47,253 nt of DNA, taken from assembly GCA_027450045.1 (NCBI GenBank), contig DAIDKM010000018.1, forward strand, positions 1-47,253, written 5' to 3'. Each line of letters begins with the position of its first letter. Positions within the stretch are counted from its first letter, which is position 1. The notes under the pieces are model-generated. The model did no database searches and was not told where the DNA came from. It was given only the letters and a program-made list of their open reading frames with translations. This stretch comes from Paludibacter sp. (GTDB lineage: Bacteria > Bacteroidota > Bacteroidia > Bacteroidales > Paludibacteraceae). Of this stretch, positions 9,192 through 18,222 are shown piece by piece. The position numbers and the translations under genes are program-made.

Positions 9192-9263
9192 ATGGAACTC
9201 CATAACACATGATAATCATTGCTTTGCATGACAAATGCGGAAGTTTTGTCATGTTCGTTTCAT
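9192..9263 (-). promoter_or_regulatory. Conserved paired-box 5' leader, copy 3
   Basis: Minus-strand box A (ATGAAACGAACATG, 9263-9250) pairs with box B (CATGT at 9211-9207 and GAGTTCCAT at 9200-9192), leaving GTTATG bulged. The box ends 29 nt before the adhesin start and continues into CTGACCTTTA. This copy also holds a perfect 9-bp hairpin (CATGACAAA at 9227-9235 with TTTGTCATG at 9245-9253). That hairpin shares the box A CATG, so the two pairings compete. Confidence 0.75.
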
Positions 9264-9340
9264 ACAATGTTATCAGTGCATTTGCAATACAATGGATGTT
9301 CTACAGTCAACAAAATAGACTTACAAGCTCAAAATCGCCT

Positions 9341-9348
9341 CAAATATA
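9341..9348 (-). promoter_or_regulatory. Predicted promoter (-7 box) for the adhesin
   Basis: The minus strand reads TATATTTG, matching TAnnTTTG. It would give a 5' UTR of about 170 nt containing leader copy 3. No convincing -33 box is seen. Confidence 0.4.
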
Positions 9349-9837
9349 TGAATTGTTTTGAAATAAGCTGTAAAATCACAATTATATTTTTAGCTTACAT
9401 GGTTGAGAATATAATGCAGTCATTAACTTATGGATTATTTTAGCATATAGGAAGCATAACCATAAAGCAATTATACACTCATAAATCATTGCAATTCAAT
9501 TATTTTTGTTTTTTTATATAATCGATTGGGCACTAAAATCCGAGAAGAAAGAAAAAAGAATTGACTTGTAAACATATCGTAAATATCGTTCTTCATGTCA
9601 CCCGCTAAGATGCTTAATGAATACCGTTATGTTGTGTAGTACAACAACACAAGTGAATAATCGAAAATTGAGGTTACAGGACTCAACGTATGACATGTCA
9701 ATAAAGCTCCGAATATAGAAATCAGGGCTTTTTATTTGTCGATTCATCATTTTTGCACGACTATTCATGCCAAATTTCAAACTGCTCGCTACCTAAATTG
9801 ACACTGAAAATAATTTTCCTATTTCAAAATGAATGCT
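9349..9837. other. AT-rich intergenic stretch between divergent genes
   Basis: About 490 bp between the adhesin promoter and the L31 promoter. It is AT-rich, with poly-T and poly-A runs near 9500-9560 and a short inverted repeat (TTGTGT...ACACAA) around 9633-9653. I see no protein frame with coding character, no tRNA fold and no IS ends here. Confidence 0.6.
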
Positions 9838-9845
9838 TACCTTTG
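9838..9845 (+). promoter_or_regulatory. Predicted promoter (-7 box) for rpmE2
   Basis: TACCTTTG matches the Bacteroidota -7 consensus and lies 42 bp before the L31 start codon. Confidence 0.6.
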
Positions 9846-9887
9846 CAAGCTCAACGAGAAAAACAACTCTTAATTATAACTATCACA

Positions 9888-10151
9888 ATGAAAGAAGGCA
9901 TTCATCCGGCAAGCTATCGACCCGTAGCCTTTAGAGATCTGTCGAACGGTGACACATTTATTACCCGTTCTACGGTGGCTACGAAAGAAACCGTTGAAAT
10001 TGACGGGGTAACTTATCCTTTGGTAAAACTCGAAATCTCCAGTTCTTCACACCCATTCTACACCGGCAAACAAAAGTTGGTGGATACGGCAGGACGTGTA
10101 GACAAGTTCATGAATCGTTACCAAAAGCACTTGGAAAACAAGAAGAAATAA
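9888..10151 (+). CDS. rpmE2: 50S ribosomal protein L31 type B
   Basis: This 87-residue ribosomal protein begins [17 protein letters not shown] and contains [23 protein letters not shown] near its C-terminal half, the hallmark of L31. It lacks the CxxC zinc motif, which makes it the zinc-free type B paralogue. A longer open frame starts at 9753, but it would run through the promoter-like site at 9838-9845 and has no similarity to L31. The ATG at 9888 is therefore the start. It is monocistronic: a hairpin with a T-run follows 30 bp after the stop. Confidence 0.96.
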   Translation: MKEGIHPASYRPVAFRDLSNGDTFITRSTVATKETVEIDGVTYPLVKLEISSSSHPFYTGKQKLVDTAGRVDKFMNRYQKHLENKKK

Positions 10152-10181
10152 GTTCTCCCTTTCAACAATTAACTCTACAAA

Positions 10182-10207
10182 GCCGCTCCGAAAAGAGTGG
10201 CTTTTTT
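10182..10207 (+). terminator. Rho-independent terminator after rpmE2
   Basis: GCCGCTC (10182-10188) pairs with GAGTGGC (10195-10201), including one G-U pair, and is followed by TTTTTT. Confidence 0.85.
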
Positions 10208-10292
10208 GTTGTCTCCCCAAAAAAGCAAGAAATGGATTCTGCTAAACGACATATTTTAATAAGACTGTAACAAAATAGGCCAAAATAGAATG

Positions 10293-10300
10293 TATCTTTG
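10293..10300 (+). promoter_or_regulatory. Predicted promoter (-7 box) for rnr
   Basis: TATCTTTG matches TAnnTTTG and lies 106 bp before the RNase R start codon, implying an A-rich 5' UTR of about 100 nt. Confidence 0.5.
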
Positions 10301-10406
10301 AAGAAAAAATACAAACACCGGAGTTTCAAAATCATCAACAAACATTGGCAGATAACGAAATAATTCATTAGTATATCCTTGAAAAAAGGCGAAATAAATC
10401 ATCACG

Positions 10407-12614
10407 ATGAAAAAACAAACAGTCAGTCCCGATGGACGCATTAAAAAAGCAGATTTGAAACGGTCTATATCACATCTGTTTAATCAGGAACCTAACCGCG
10501 CATTCAACTATAAACAGGTATCGCACGCGCTGGCGCTCACGACCACGCCACTGAAACAGTTAGCAGCCGATGTTCTGACAGAACTTACCGATAATGGGTT
10601 TCTTATCGAAATTGAGCGTGGAAAATTTCGGCTAAATGTTCGTGGAGGTAATATCGCCGGCACCATTGATCGTACTTCGCGCAAGAATTACCTGATTCCT
10701 GACGATGGAGGTGCTCCCATTTTCATTTCCGAGCGCAACATGAATCGCGCAATGGACAAAGATTACGTAAAAGCCTTTCTTTATGCTGGACGTAAAGGTC
10801 GACAACCTGAAGCTGAAGTGCTTGAAATATTGAAGCGCGCAAAAGAAACTTTTGTTGGAGTGCTTGATATGAGCGGTCCGTATGCTTTCCTGGTGGTGGA
10901 CAAAAAATACCTGTCAAACGATATATTCATTCCGGCAGACAAACTTAAAGGGGGGAAGAATGGCCAAAAAGCCGTAGTGAAAATGCTCCATTGGGATGCC
11001 AAAGACAAAAATCCGGTAGGCGAAGTACTTGATGTTTTGGGCGATACAGGCGAAAATAATACCGAAATGAATTCCATTTTGGTGGAGTTCGGGTTACCTT
11101 ATCATTATCCTGAAGAAGTGGAAAAAGAAGCGGAGACCATTGATACAGGCATCACGCCCGAAGAAATTGCTCGCAGGGTTGATTGCCGAAACATTGTCAC
11201 CTTTACTATTGACCCACGCGACGCCAAAGATTTTGACGATGCCCTATCACTACGGAAACTAACCAACGGATTGTGGGAAGTAGGTATTCACATTGCCGAC
11301 GTAACTCACTACGTACAACCGCAAACACTCATTGATCGCGAAGCTGAACAACGCGCCACGTCCATCTATTTGGTGGACAGAACGATTCCGATGTTGCCGG
11401 AAAAATTATCGAACGGACTTTGTTCTCTTCGTCCCAACGAAGAGAAACTCTGCTATTCGGTTTTGGCGCAAATGGATGACGATGCTAATCTGAAAGAATA
11501 TTCCATTGGTCGCACCGTGATTCGCTCTGACCGCCGTTTTACATACGAAGAGGCACAAAATATTCTTGAAACAGGCGAAGGTGATTTTAAAGAAGAACTG
11601 AACACACTCAATCAATTAGCCAAAAAGATGCGTGAACGTCGGTTTAAGGCCGGAGCCATTGCTTTCGATCGGGTAGAAGTTCGTTTTGAAATTGACGAAA
11701 AAGGCAAACCAACAAGCGTTTTTTTCAAAGAAGCGAAAGATTCAAATAAATTAGTAGAAGAATTTATGCTATTGGCCAATGAAACAGTAGCTTCACACAT
11801 TGGGAAACCAGGAAAAGGCAAGAAAGCGAAAACGTTTGTGTACCGGATTCACGACGTGCCCAACCCGGAAAAATTAAATAACTTTGCACAGTTTATTCGC
11901 CGTTTCGGTTACAAACTCAAAACATCGGGCAAGAAAAACGAAGTCTCATCGTCGGTTAATCGTCTTTTGGACGAAGTTCAGGGAAAAAAAGAACAAAACT
12001 TGATTGAAACATTAGCAGTGCGCTCTATGGCAAAAGCCATTTACAGTACCGACAACATTGGACATTATGGCTTGGCATTCGACTATTACACTCATTTCAC
12101 CTCTCCTATTCGTCGTTACCCCGATATGATGGTACATCGGTTGCTAACTCGATACGCAACGAACGGAACATCCGTGAATGCTTCGGAATGGGAAGAGCGC
12201 TGCAAGCACAGCTCCGACATGGAACAGTTGGCTGCCAATGCCGAACGAGCCTCCATAAAATACAAACAAGTGGAATTTATGAGCGATAAGTTGGGACAGA
12301 CATTCGACGGTGTCATCTCAGGCGTGAGCGAATGGGGCATTTATGTACAACTGAACGAAAATAAATGCGAAGGCATGGTGCCAATTCGTGATTTGGACGA
12401 CGATTATTATATTTTTGACGAAAAGAATTACTGTCTTGAAGGGCATCGGTACAACAAAAAATATCAATTAGGTGACGTCATTAACGTACAAGTAGCGCGA
12501 GCTAATTTAGAAAAAAAACAACTCGATTTTGCGCTTGTTCAATCTGAAACCACCAAGGTAAAACCTTATGACCATCAAAATACAAACCGAAACACGCAAA
12601 AACGAAGAAAATGA
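10407..12614 (+). CDS. rnr: Ribonuclease R
   Basis: This 735-residue processive 3'-to-5' exoribonuclease degrades structured RNA in the cytoplasm. In order it has an N-terminal winged-helix/OB region, cold-shock-like RNA-binding domains, the RNB catalytic domain and a C-terminal S1 domain (about 640-715, GVISGVSEWGIYVQL). The catalytic acidic cluster is visible as DPRDAKDFDDA, with D269, D272, D277 and D278. HIADVTHYV and the TSPIRRYPDMMVHR signature lie further on. Its length matches the family. A promoter-like site and a terminator upstream separate it from rpmE2. Confidence 0.96.
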   Translation: MKKQTVSPDGRIKKADLKRSISHLFNQEPNRAFNYKQVSHALALTTTPLKQLAADVLTELTDNGFLIEIERGKFRLNVRGGNIAGTIDRTSRKNYLIPDDGGAPIFISERNMNRAMDKDYVKAFLYAGRKGRQPEAEVLEILKRAKETFVGVLDMSGPYAFLVVDKKYLSNDIFIPADKLKGGKNGQKAVVKMLHWDAKDKNPVGEVLDVLGDTGENNTEMNSILVEFGLPYHYPEEVEKEAETIDTGITPEEIARRVDCRNIVTFTIDPRDAKDFDDALSLRKLTNGLWEVGIHIADVTHYVQPQTLIDREAEQRATSIYLVDRTIPMLPEKLSNGLCSLRPNEEKLCYSVLAQMDDDANLKEYSIGRTVIRSDRRFTYEEAQNILETGEGDFKEELNTLNQLAKKMRERRFKAGAIAFDRVEVRFEIDEKGKPTSVFFKEAKDSNKLVEEFMLLANETVASHIGKPGKGKKAKTFVYRIHDVPNPEKLNNFAQFIRRFGYKLKTSGKKNEVSSSVNRLLDEVQGKKEQNLIETLAVRSMAKAIYSTDNIGHYGLAFDYYTHFTSPIRRYPDMMVHRLLTRYATNGTSVNASEWEERCKHSSDMEQLAANAERASIKYKQVEFMSDKLGQTFDGVISGVSEWGIYVQLNENKCEGMVPIRDLDDDYYIFDEKNYCLEGHRYNKKYQLGDVINVQVARANLEKKQLDFALVQSETTKVKPYDHQNTNRNTQKRRK

Positions 12615-12620
12615 TCTTTA

Positions 12621-12663
12621 AATGGCGTTTAAACACCATTGCAATGTCTTGTAAAACAAGACA
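12621..12663. repeat. Two adjacent inverted repeats between rnr and the methyltransferase gene
   Basis: AATGGCGTTTAAACACCATT (12621-12640) is a 20-bp palindrome with one mismatched pair. Just after it, TGTCTTGT and ACAAGACA (12645-12652 and 12656-12663) form a perfect 8-bp hairpin with an AAA loop. There is no clear T-run, so neither is a standard terminator. They could be RNA-processing or protein-binding sites. Confidence 0.5.
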
Positions 12664-12715
12664 AATCGAAAAAAATCACCTCATTTTTTATAACAACATC
12701 TCAGAAACCCATTGA

Positions 12716-13891
12716 ATGCTACCCAAAGAATTTGACATCATCGTAAAAACCTTTCAGGGACTCGAAGAAGTGCTTGCACGTGAATTAACAGATTTAGGCG
12801 CTAATAACATCGAAATACAACGACGAGCTGTCCGTTGCACTGTTGACAAAGCATTGCTTTACAAAGCCAATTTTTGGCTACGCACTGCCTCTCGGGTCTT
12901 AATTCCCATTGCCACATTTAAAGCTGAAACACACGATCAAATCTATGATGCCATAAAAGCGATCGAATGGAACGAATACATGACGTTAGAAAATACGTTT
13001 GCCATTGATTCAACGGTTTATTCTGACCATTTTCATCATTCCCAATTTGTCACCTATCGTGTGAAAGATGCCATTGTCGATTATTTTCAAGATCGATATC
13101 AACAAAGGCCGTCGGTTGATGCAAAACAACCCGACATATATTTGAATTTACACATTGCTCAACAAACCTGCACTTTGTCATTAGATAGTTCAGGAGAATC
13201 GCTCCATAAGCGTGGTTATCGCAGCGATCAAACGGAAGCACCACTCAACGAAGCACTGGCGGCAGGCATGATTCTTTTGTCAGGTTGGCACGGAGAATGT
13301 GACTTTATCGATCCCATGTGCGGATCGGGCACCTTGCTGATTGAAGCAGCGCTCATTGCCCTCAATATCGCTCCGGGAGTCTATCGACACCAATTTGGCT
13401 TTGAGCGATGGCTCGATTTCGATGAAGAGCTGTTCAATAACATTTACAACGACGACAGTCAAGAGCGACCTTTTGCTCATCACATTTATGGTTCTGACCA
13501 ATCGTTGCGAGCTACCCGCATTGCCGAAGAAAATATTAAAAGTGCTGGATTAACCAAACACATTCAGGTTGAAACAAAGCCAATGGAGGATTGGCAACGA
13601 CCAACAGAAAAAGCGCTTATCCTTTTCAATCCTCCTTACGGCGAACGCCTTTTGACCGAAGACCTTTTGGGGCTTTACAGCACAATGGGTAAAACATTGA
13701 AACATACCTTTGCCGGCAACACAGCGTGGGTAATCAGTTCCAACCTCGAATGTCTCGATCACATGGGGCTTCGTCCCAATCAACGCATTAAATTGCTTAA
13801 CGGAGCTTTACCGTGCGAATTTCGTCATTATGAACTTTTCGCTGGCAAAAGAAATGATTTCTTAGCCGAAAACGCCAAACCATCCGAATAA
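12716..13891 (+). CDS. THUMP-domain class I rRNA N2-guanine methyltransferase (RlmL/YpsC-like)
   Basis: This 391-residue enzyme has an N-terminal ferredoxin-like/THUMP region (about 1-165), which binds RNA, and a C-terminal Rossmann methyltransferase domain. The SAM-binding motif is DPMCGSGTLLIEAAL (about 201-215) and the catalytic motif is LFNPPYGERL (about 302-311), the N-P-P-Y form used by exocyclic-amine methylases. It matches the N-terminal half of E. coli RlmL, which makes m2G2445 in 23S rRNA. The RlmK half of the E. coli fusion is absent, as is usual for stand-alone members. The exact target guanine is an inference from the family. Confidence 0.88.
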   Translation: MLPKEFDIIVKTFQGLEEVLARELTDLGANNIEIQRRAVRCTVDKALLYKANFWLRTASRVLIPIATFKAETHDQIYDAIKAIEWNEYMTLENTFAIDSTVYSDHFHHSQFVTYRVKDAIVDYFQDRYQQRPSVDAKQPDIYLNLHIAQQTCTLSLDSSGESLHKRGYRSDQTEAPLNEALAAGMILLSGWHGECDFIDPMCGSGTLLIEAALIALNIAPGVYRHQFGFERWLDFDEELFNNIYNDDSQERPFAHHIYGSDQSLRATRIAEENIKSAGLTKHIQVETKPMEDWQRPTEKALILFNPPYGERLLTEDLLGLYSTMGKTLKHTFAGNTAWVISSNLECLDHMGLRPNQRIKLLNGALPCEFRHYELFAGKRNDFLAENAKPSE

Positions 13892-13964
13892 CTCGTTGAA
13901 ATAATAACAAAAATGTGCGCATTTGAATTATTCGCTATTTTCGTATCCTCCTTATCATACTCTT

Positions 13965-15764
13965 ATGCCAGTCACTCACTTTTCCACCCTGCTATTTGAG
14001 CAAGCCAAAAAATATGGAGAACGACCTGCTCTTTTTTCCCGCGACAACACGACAAAAACATGGACCCCACTTTCGTGGAATTCTTTTGCCGAAAAGACAA
14101 AAAAAACAGCATTAGCACTTCTTGCCAATGGCGTAATGCCAGGTCAAACAGTAGCTATTTATGCTCAGAATATGGCTGAAAACTTCTTTATAGATTACGC
14201 CGATTATGCTATCCGTGCTGTCTCGGTTCCTTTGTTTGCTACCGCTTCAGTAGCGCAATTAATCTATATTTTGAATGATGCAGGGGTTAAACTTCTTTTT
14301 GTAGGCGAACAAACTCAATATGACAACGCTTTGGAAGCGCTGCAACAAATCCCGACGCTGCAACAAATCGTCGTGATAGATTCCACGGTAGAATTGCACG
14401 ATGAATCGCATTCAATTCATTTTTCTGAATTTGTTGAAAATCGTCAGGCCTCAACATTAGAAGAAGAACTTTTGCGGCGACAACAAGCTGCCAATAAAGA
14501 TGATTTGGCTTTAATCATGTACACGTCCGGAACTACCGGGGAACCTAAAGGTGTCATGCTAAAACATTCCTCGTTTATCGAAGCAATGACAATTCACGAT
14601 GAGGTAATCCCCTACTTTACCGAAGCCGACCGTTCCATTGCGTTTTTGCCCCTTTCGCACATTCTTGAACGAACTTGGTGCTACTATTGTTTTTACAAAG
14701 GAGCTCAAGTTTATGTAAATCTCCGACCTCAAGAGGTGCAATCAGCTCTCAAAGAAATACGACCAACCTCCATGTGCAGTGTGCCCCGTTTTTGGGAAAA
14801 AGTCTATCAAGGTGTCAAAGAACATATTGATAGTTTTTCGCCTGCCATGAAAGGGCTTGTAGTGTGGGCATTAGCCTTGGGTGAAATTTACAACTTAAAT
14901 TACCTGCGCCTTGGCAAGAAGCCACCCCTATGGCTTAAATTACGCTATCAATTCGTTGACAAACTTATTTTTGCAAAAGTCAAAAAGACAGTCGGCATCG
15001 AGAATGCCAATATCTTTCCTGTAGCAGGTGCTGCTCTTGACGATTCCATCAATACTTTTTTGCGTAGTATGGGTCTTCCCATTGTGATTGGATACGGTTT
15101 AACCGAAACTACAGCTACCGTAACTTGCTTTCGAGAAACAAACTACAAAATAGGCACAGTAGGTAAAATAATGCCAAACGTTGAAGCACGCATCGGCGAC
15201 GATAACGAAATTCAGCTCAAAGGGAAAACCATTACCTCAGGCTATTACAACAAACCTGAAGCCACAGCAGCCGCTTTTATCGATGGATGGTTCCGAACCG
15301 GCGATGCAGGAAAATTCGATGAAGAAGGAAATCTGATTCTTATTGAGCGCATCAAAGATCTATTCAAAACATCGAACGGAAAATACATTGCACCACAACA
15401 ATTGGAAATCAAACTCGGTACGGACAAACACATTGATCAAGTAGCAGTTATCGGTGATCAACGCAACTACGTCACAGCCATTATCGTCCCTAATATGAAT
15501 GAGCTGCATCAATTTGCAGTCAAAAATCAACTGGCAGAGTTAAAAGAGGATACTTTGCTTCAACACCCGACCGTGATCTCCTTTTACACTACATTGATCG
15601 AGGCACTGCAAAAGGATATGGCAACATACGAAAAAATCAAGAAATTCACGTTGATTAAAAAAGCCTTCAGCATTGAAACCGGCGAATTGACCTCGACGTT
15701 GAAACTTCGCCGCGCCATTATTCAACAAAATTATCACCAGCAAATTGAGGCTATGTATCATTAA
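13965..15764 (+). CDS. Long-chain fatty-acid--CoA ligase (AMP-forming)
   Basis: This enzyme of about 599 residues activates fatty acids to acyl-CoA through an acyl-adenylate. The ANL-superfamily motifs are present: the P-loop-like YTSGTTGEPKGVML, the adenine-binding GYGLTETTATV, a WFRTGDAG block and the C-terminal-domain lysine region LIKKAFSIETGELTSTLK. Its overall build (FLPLSHILER, SVPRFWEKVYQG) is that of the long-chain FadD/FAA group found in Bacteroidota. The open frame extends to 13923, but that start is a TTG. The ATG at 13965 gives the natural MPVTHFSTLLFEQ start and leaves room for a TATTTTCG promoter-like site at 13936-13943. The Nif3-family gene follows 10 bp later and is probably co-transcribed. 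Confidence 0.92.
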   Translation: MPVTHFSTLLFEQAKKYGERPALFSRDNTTKTWTPLSWNSFAEKTKKTALALLANGVMPGQTVAIYAQNMAENFFIDYADYAIRAVSVPLFATASVAQLIYILNDAGVKLLFVGEQTQYDNALEALQQIPTLQQIVVIDSTVELHDESHSIHFSEFVENRQASTLEEELLRRQQAANKDDLALIMYTSGTTGEPKGVMLKHSSFIEAMTIHDEVIPYFTEADRSIAFLPLSHILERTWCYYCFYKGAQVYVNLRPQEVQSALKEIRPTSMCSVPRFWEKVYQGVKEHIDSFSPAMKGLVVWALALGEIYNLNYLRLGKKPPLWLKLRYQFVDKLIFAKVKKTVGIENANIFPVAGAALDDSINTFLRSMGLPIVIGYGLTETTATVTCFRETNYKIGTVGKIMPNVEARIGDDNEIQLKGKTITSGYYNKPEATAAAFIDGWFRTGDAGKFDEEGNLILIERIKDLFKTSNGKYIAPQQLEIKLGTDKHIDQVAVIGDQRNYVTAIIVPNMNELHQFAVKNQLAELKEDTLLQHPTVISFYTTLIEALQKDMATYEKIKKFTLIKKAFSIETGELTSTLKLRRAIIQQNYHQQIEAMYH

Positions 15765-15774
15765 ATCAAATAAT

Positions 15775-16791
15775 ATGAAAAATATGACAGTTGATACCGT
15801 TTGCCATTGGATGGAAGAAATAGCGCCTCTGTCGTTACAAGAAAACTACGACAATGCAGGACTACAAATAGGAGATCGCAACTGTGAAGTGACGGGGGTT
15901 TTACTAACTCTCGACGTAACGGAAGCGGTAATCGACGAAGCCATTTCAAAAAAATGCAACCTTATTATCGCACATCATCCATTGTTGTTCAAAGGATTAA
16001 AACAAATCACAGGGAACAATTATGTACAACGATGCGTCATTGCTGCTATTCGCAATAACATCGCTATTTATGCTGCACACACCAATATGGATAATATTGC
16101 CGCTGGTGTAAGTCAAAAAATGGCCGAAAAATTAACTCTTCAACATTGCCAAGTTTTATCACCACGTACTGATCAACTATTTAAACTAATCACGTATGTA
16201 CCTCTATCGAAATCTGATGACGTGCGGGAAGCCCTCTTTAAAGCTGGAGCCGGAACGATAGGCAACTACGATGCCTGTAGTTTTAATGCCGAAGGAATTG
16301 GAACTTTTCGTGCCAATAAAGGCGCTCATCCCTTTGTTGGCAATCTTTATGAGCGGCACCATGAAAAAGAAACACGCATTGAAGTTATCGTATCAGCTTT
16401 TCAGCGAGCAGCCATTGAAAAAGCGTTGCTTGAGACTCACCCATACGAAGAGCCGGCTTACGATTGGATTCCGCTCCGAAATCGATCATCACAGATTGGA
16501 CTCGGCATTGTTGGGAATCTTACTGAACCTGAAACCGAAAAAGCTTTCTTACAACGACTAAAAGAGACATTTTGTCTGTCAGTGATTCGACATACACCAT
16601 TTTGTGGAAAACCTATTCAAAAAGTAGCTCTTTGTGGTGGGTCAGGAGCTTCGCTACTGCCGGCTGCACTTGGGACACAAGCTGATATTTACATAAGCGC
16701 GGACTTCAAATACCATGAATTTTTCGACGCTGACAATCGAATTATCATCGCAGACATTGGACATTATGAATCACAGGGAAAACGCTTTTAG
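15775..16791 (+). pseudogene. Nif3/YbgI-family metal-binding protein, 3' end cut by an IS
   Basis: The 338-residue open frame is a Nif3-like dinuclear-metal protein (YqfO type, with an inserted domain). Metal-ligand motifs H67-H68 in IIAHHPLLF and H102-x3-D106 in AHTNMD are intact. The C-terminal GHYES motif (H330) is followed by Gln-Gly-Lys-Arg-Phe-stop, encoded by the left end of the ISAs1-type element. In the uninterrupted gene the next residue is Glu, giving the HYESE metal-ligand pair. Removing the IS and one target repeat restores a 367-codon frame. The ATG at 15775 is chosen; a TTG-initiated extension to 15745 overlaps the previous gene. Whether the truncated product still folds is unknown. 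The biochemical role of this family is poorly defined; annotations as GTP cyclohydrolase type 2 are not well supported. Confidence 0.9.
16764..16773. repeat. Target-site duplication, left copy
   Basis: TTATGAATCA abuts the left end of the IS and is repeated exactly at 18012-18021 on the right side. Ten base pairs fits the 8-10 bp reported for ISAs1-family elements. Confidence 0.95.
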
Positions 16792-18011
16792 ATATTCAAG
16801 ATTTTTTCTCTGTAACTATCATCAAGAGCAGCTCTTTTCATTTTTAGTTTCTTGGTACTATTAAAGTCTGTTTGGTTGCTTATTAACCCCAACGCTATTT
16901 TGCGGATGATATTGAAATTCTCGGCAGAATAGCCTTTTCTTTTAAGCTGATTGTCTTCATTCATTACCACATCCAGGGTCCAATGTAATTTGTTTTCAAT
17001 GCCCCAATGACTTCTGATAGCATCTCCCATTTTACTGGCATCTAACTGTTTGATGGATGTAATATAATGACGTTCCTCTTGACTTGTAATACCGGTTTTC
17101 TTTATTGTCCGTTTGGCAGTAATGCGTACAAGAGCACTGATTCCTTCCCATTGGTCTTTATTGTCCAAGTAATCCAGGTTGGTTATAACCTCGCAATATC
17201 GTTCTTCAATTCTACCATGGGCAAATTCATACTGCCTATGAACCGACACGGGCTTCTGTACTTTAAATGTCGTTTTTATTTGTTGATGCAACTCTTGCTG
17301 ATTATCCTTGACCATCAGAATATAATCAGCCTCTTGTTCCAATATTTTAGAGGCTATCTTTTTCTGACAACCCATTGCATCAATAGTTACGATGCAGCCC
17401 TTTATGGCGATTAATTCCAATAATTCCGGAATGGCTACGATCTCATTCGATTTATCCAATACTGTTTCTTGCCCTATGCTAAGATTGTTCTTATTACAAA
17501 ACGCTGTTACAATGTGCAATTTACTATTGCGTAAATTGGATGCTGCGCCTCGTATTGTTTTTCCATCAATAGAAACTACCCTGTCGGGGCATAAGTCGGC
17601 TATCGAATTTACCCAATTGATAAAACAAATATTGAATTGTTTGGTGTTCAAATTGTTAAAAACTCTATTGATAACATCGTGTGAAGGTGTTCCATTCGCA
17701 TAGGGGAAGTATTTACGAAGCCATTCCAATTTGTTTTCTCCAAAGAATGCAATCTCTTCCCAACCATCAAAACCACTGATGACTGCCGATATGGTTAGAA
17801 AAAGTATTTCTTCCAGGGGATAAAGATAATTGCCCTTTTTGATTCTGCGGGGGTCTTGCAAGGTTGAAAAATGAGACGTGAATAGAAGGCAGTTATCACT
17901 AGATTTAAAAGAATTTGTCATTTTTTTTTATGGCAGAAAGTGCTGCCTAAATGACTATTCAAAGATACTGCATTTCTTATATCCCACAAAATCTTAAAAG
18001 CGTTTTCCCTG
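16774..18011 (-). mobile_element. ISAs1-family insertion sequence (1238 bp, complete)
   Basis: The element is bounded by 17-bp perfect terminal inverted repeats: CAGGGAAAACGCTTTTA at 16774-16790 and its complement at 17995-18011. A 10-bp target duplication flanks it. It holds one intact DDE transposase gene that fills nearly all of its length and runs antisense to the disrupted Nif3-family gene. Perfect repeats, an intact transposase and an undegraded host gene remnant on both sides point to recent insertion. Confidence 0.96.
16788..17921 (-). CDS. ISAs1-family transposase
   Basis: This 377-residue DDE transposase has the N-terminal DUF4372-like LQDPRRIKKGNYLYPLEEILFL start typical of ISAs1/H-repeat-associated proteins. 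The catalytic triad is visible as D in SIDGKTIRGA, D in TIDAMGCQ and E in SHWGIENKLHW. The stop codon lies inside the left terminal inverted repeat. The gene is full length, with no frameshift, so the element may still move. Confidence 0.95.
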   Translation of the reverse strand: MTNSFKSSDNCLLFTSHFSTLQDPRRIKKGNYLYPLEEILFLTISAVISGFDGWEEIAFFGENKLEWLRKYFPYANGTPSHDVINRVFNNLNTKQFNICFINWVNSIADLCPDRVVSIDGKTIRGAASNLRNSKLHIVTAFCNKNNLSIGQETVLDKSNEIVAIPELLELIAIKGCIVTIDAMGCQKKIASKILEQEADYILMVKDNQQELHQQIKTTFKVQKPVSVHRQYEFAHGRIEERYCEVITNLDYLDNKDQWEGISALVRITAKRTIKKTGITSQEERHYITSIKQLDASKMGDAIRSHWGIENKLHWTLDVVMNEDNQLKRKGYSAENFNIIRKIALGLISNQTDFNSTKKLKMKRAALDDSYREKILNI

Positions 18012-18021
18012 TTATGAATCA
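18012..18021. repeat. Target-site duplication, right copy
   Basis: TTATGAATCA follows the right IS end directly and matches the left copy at 16764-16773. Confidence 0.95.
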
Positions 18022-18126
18022 GAGCAATTTACAAAAGAGCTGCTACAGGAACAACTACAGAAAAAAATGCCTACATTTGCACTCCATTTGTCTACCAGCC
18101 TGACTAATCCGGTGCAGTATTTCTAA
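18022..18126 (+). pseudogene. Detached 3' fragment of the Nif3-family gene
   Basis: Thirty-four codons plus a TAA remain after the IS. Read in the original frame they give EQFTKELLQEQLQKK and then PTFALHLSTSLTNPVQYF, a typical Nif3-family C-terminus beginning with the metal-ligand Glu. There is no start codon for it apart from an internal ATG at 18067, so it is unlikely to be translated as a useful product. Confidence 0.88.
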
Positions 18127-18222
18127 CTACAGCTCCAACAACGATTTGAAAGGCATTTGTGAAAGCAAGTGCAATGAAATATACAACTCAAAAAGCGTTC
18201 AAACAGTAAATTCACTACCGTT

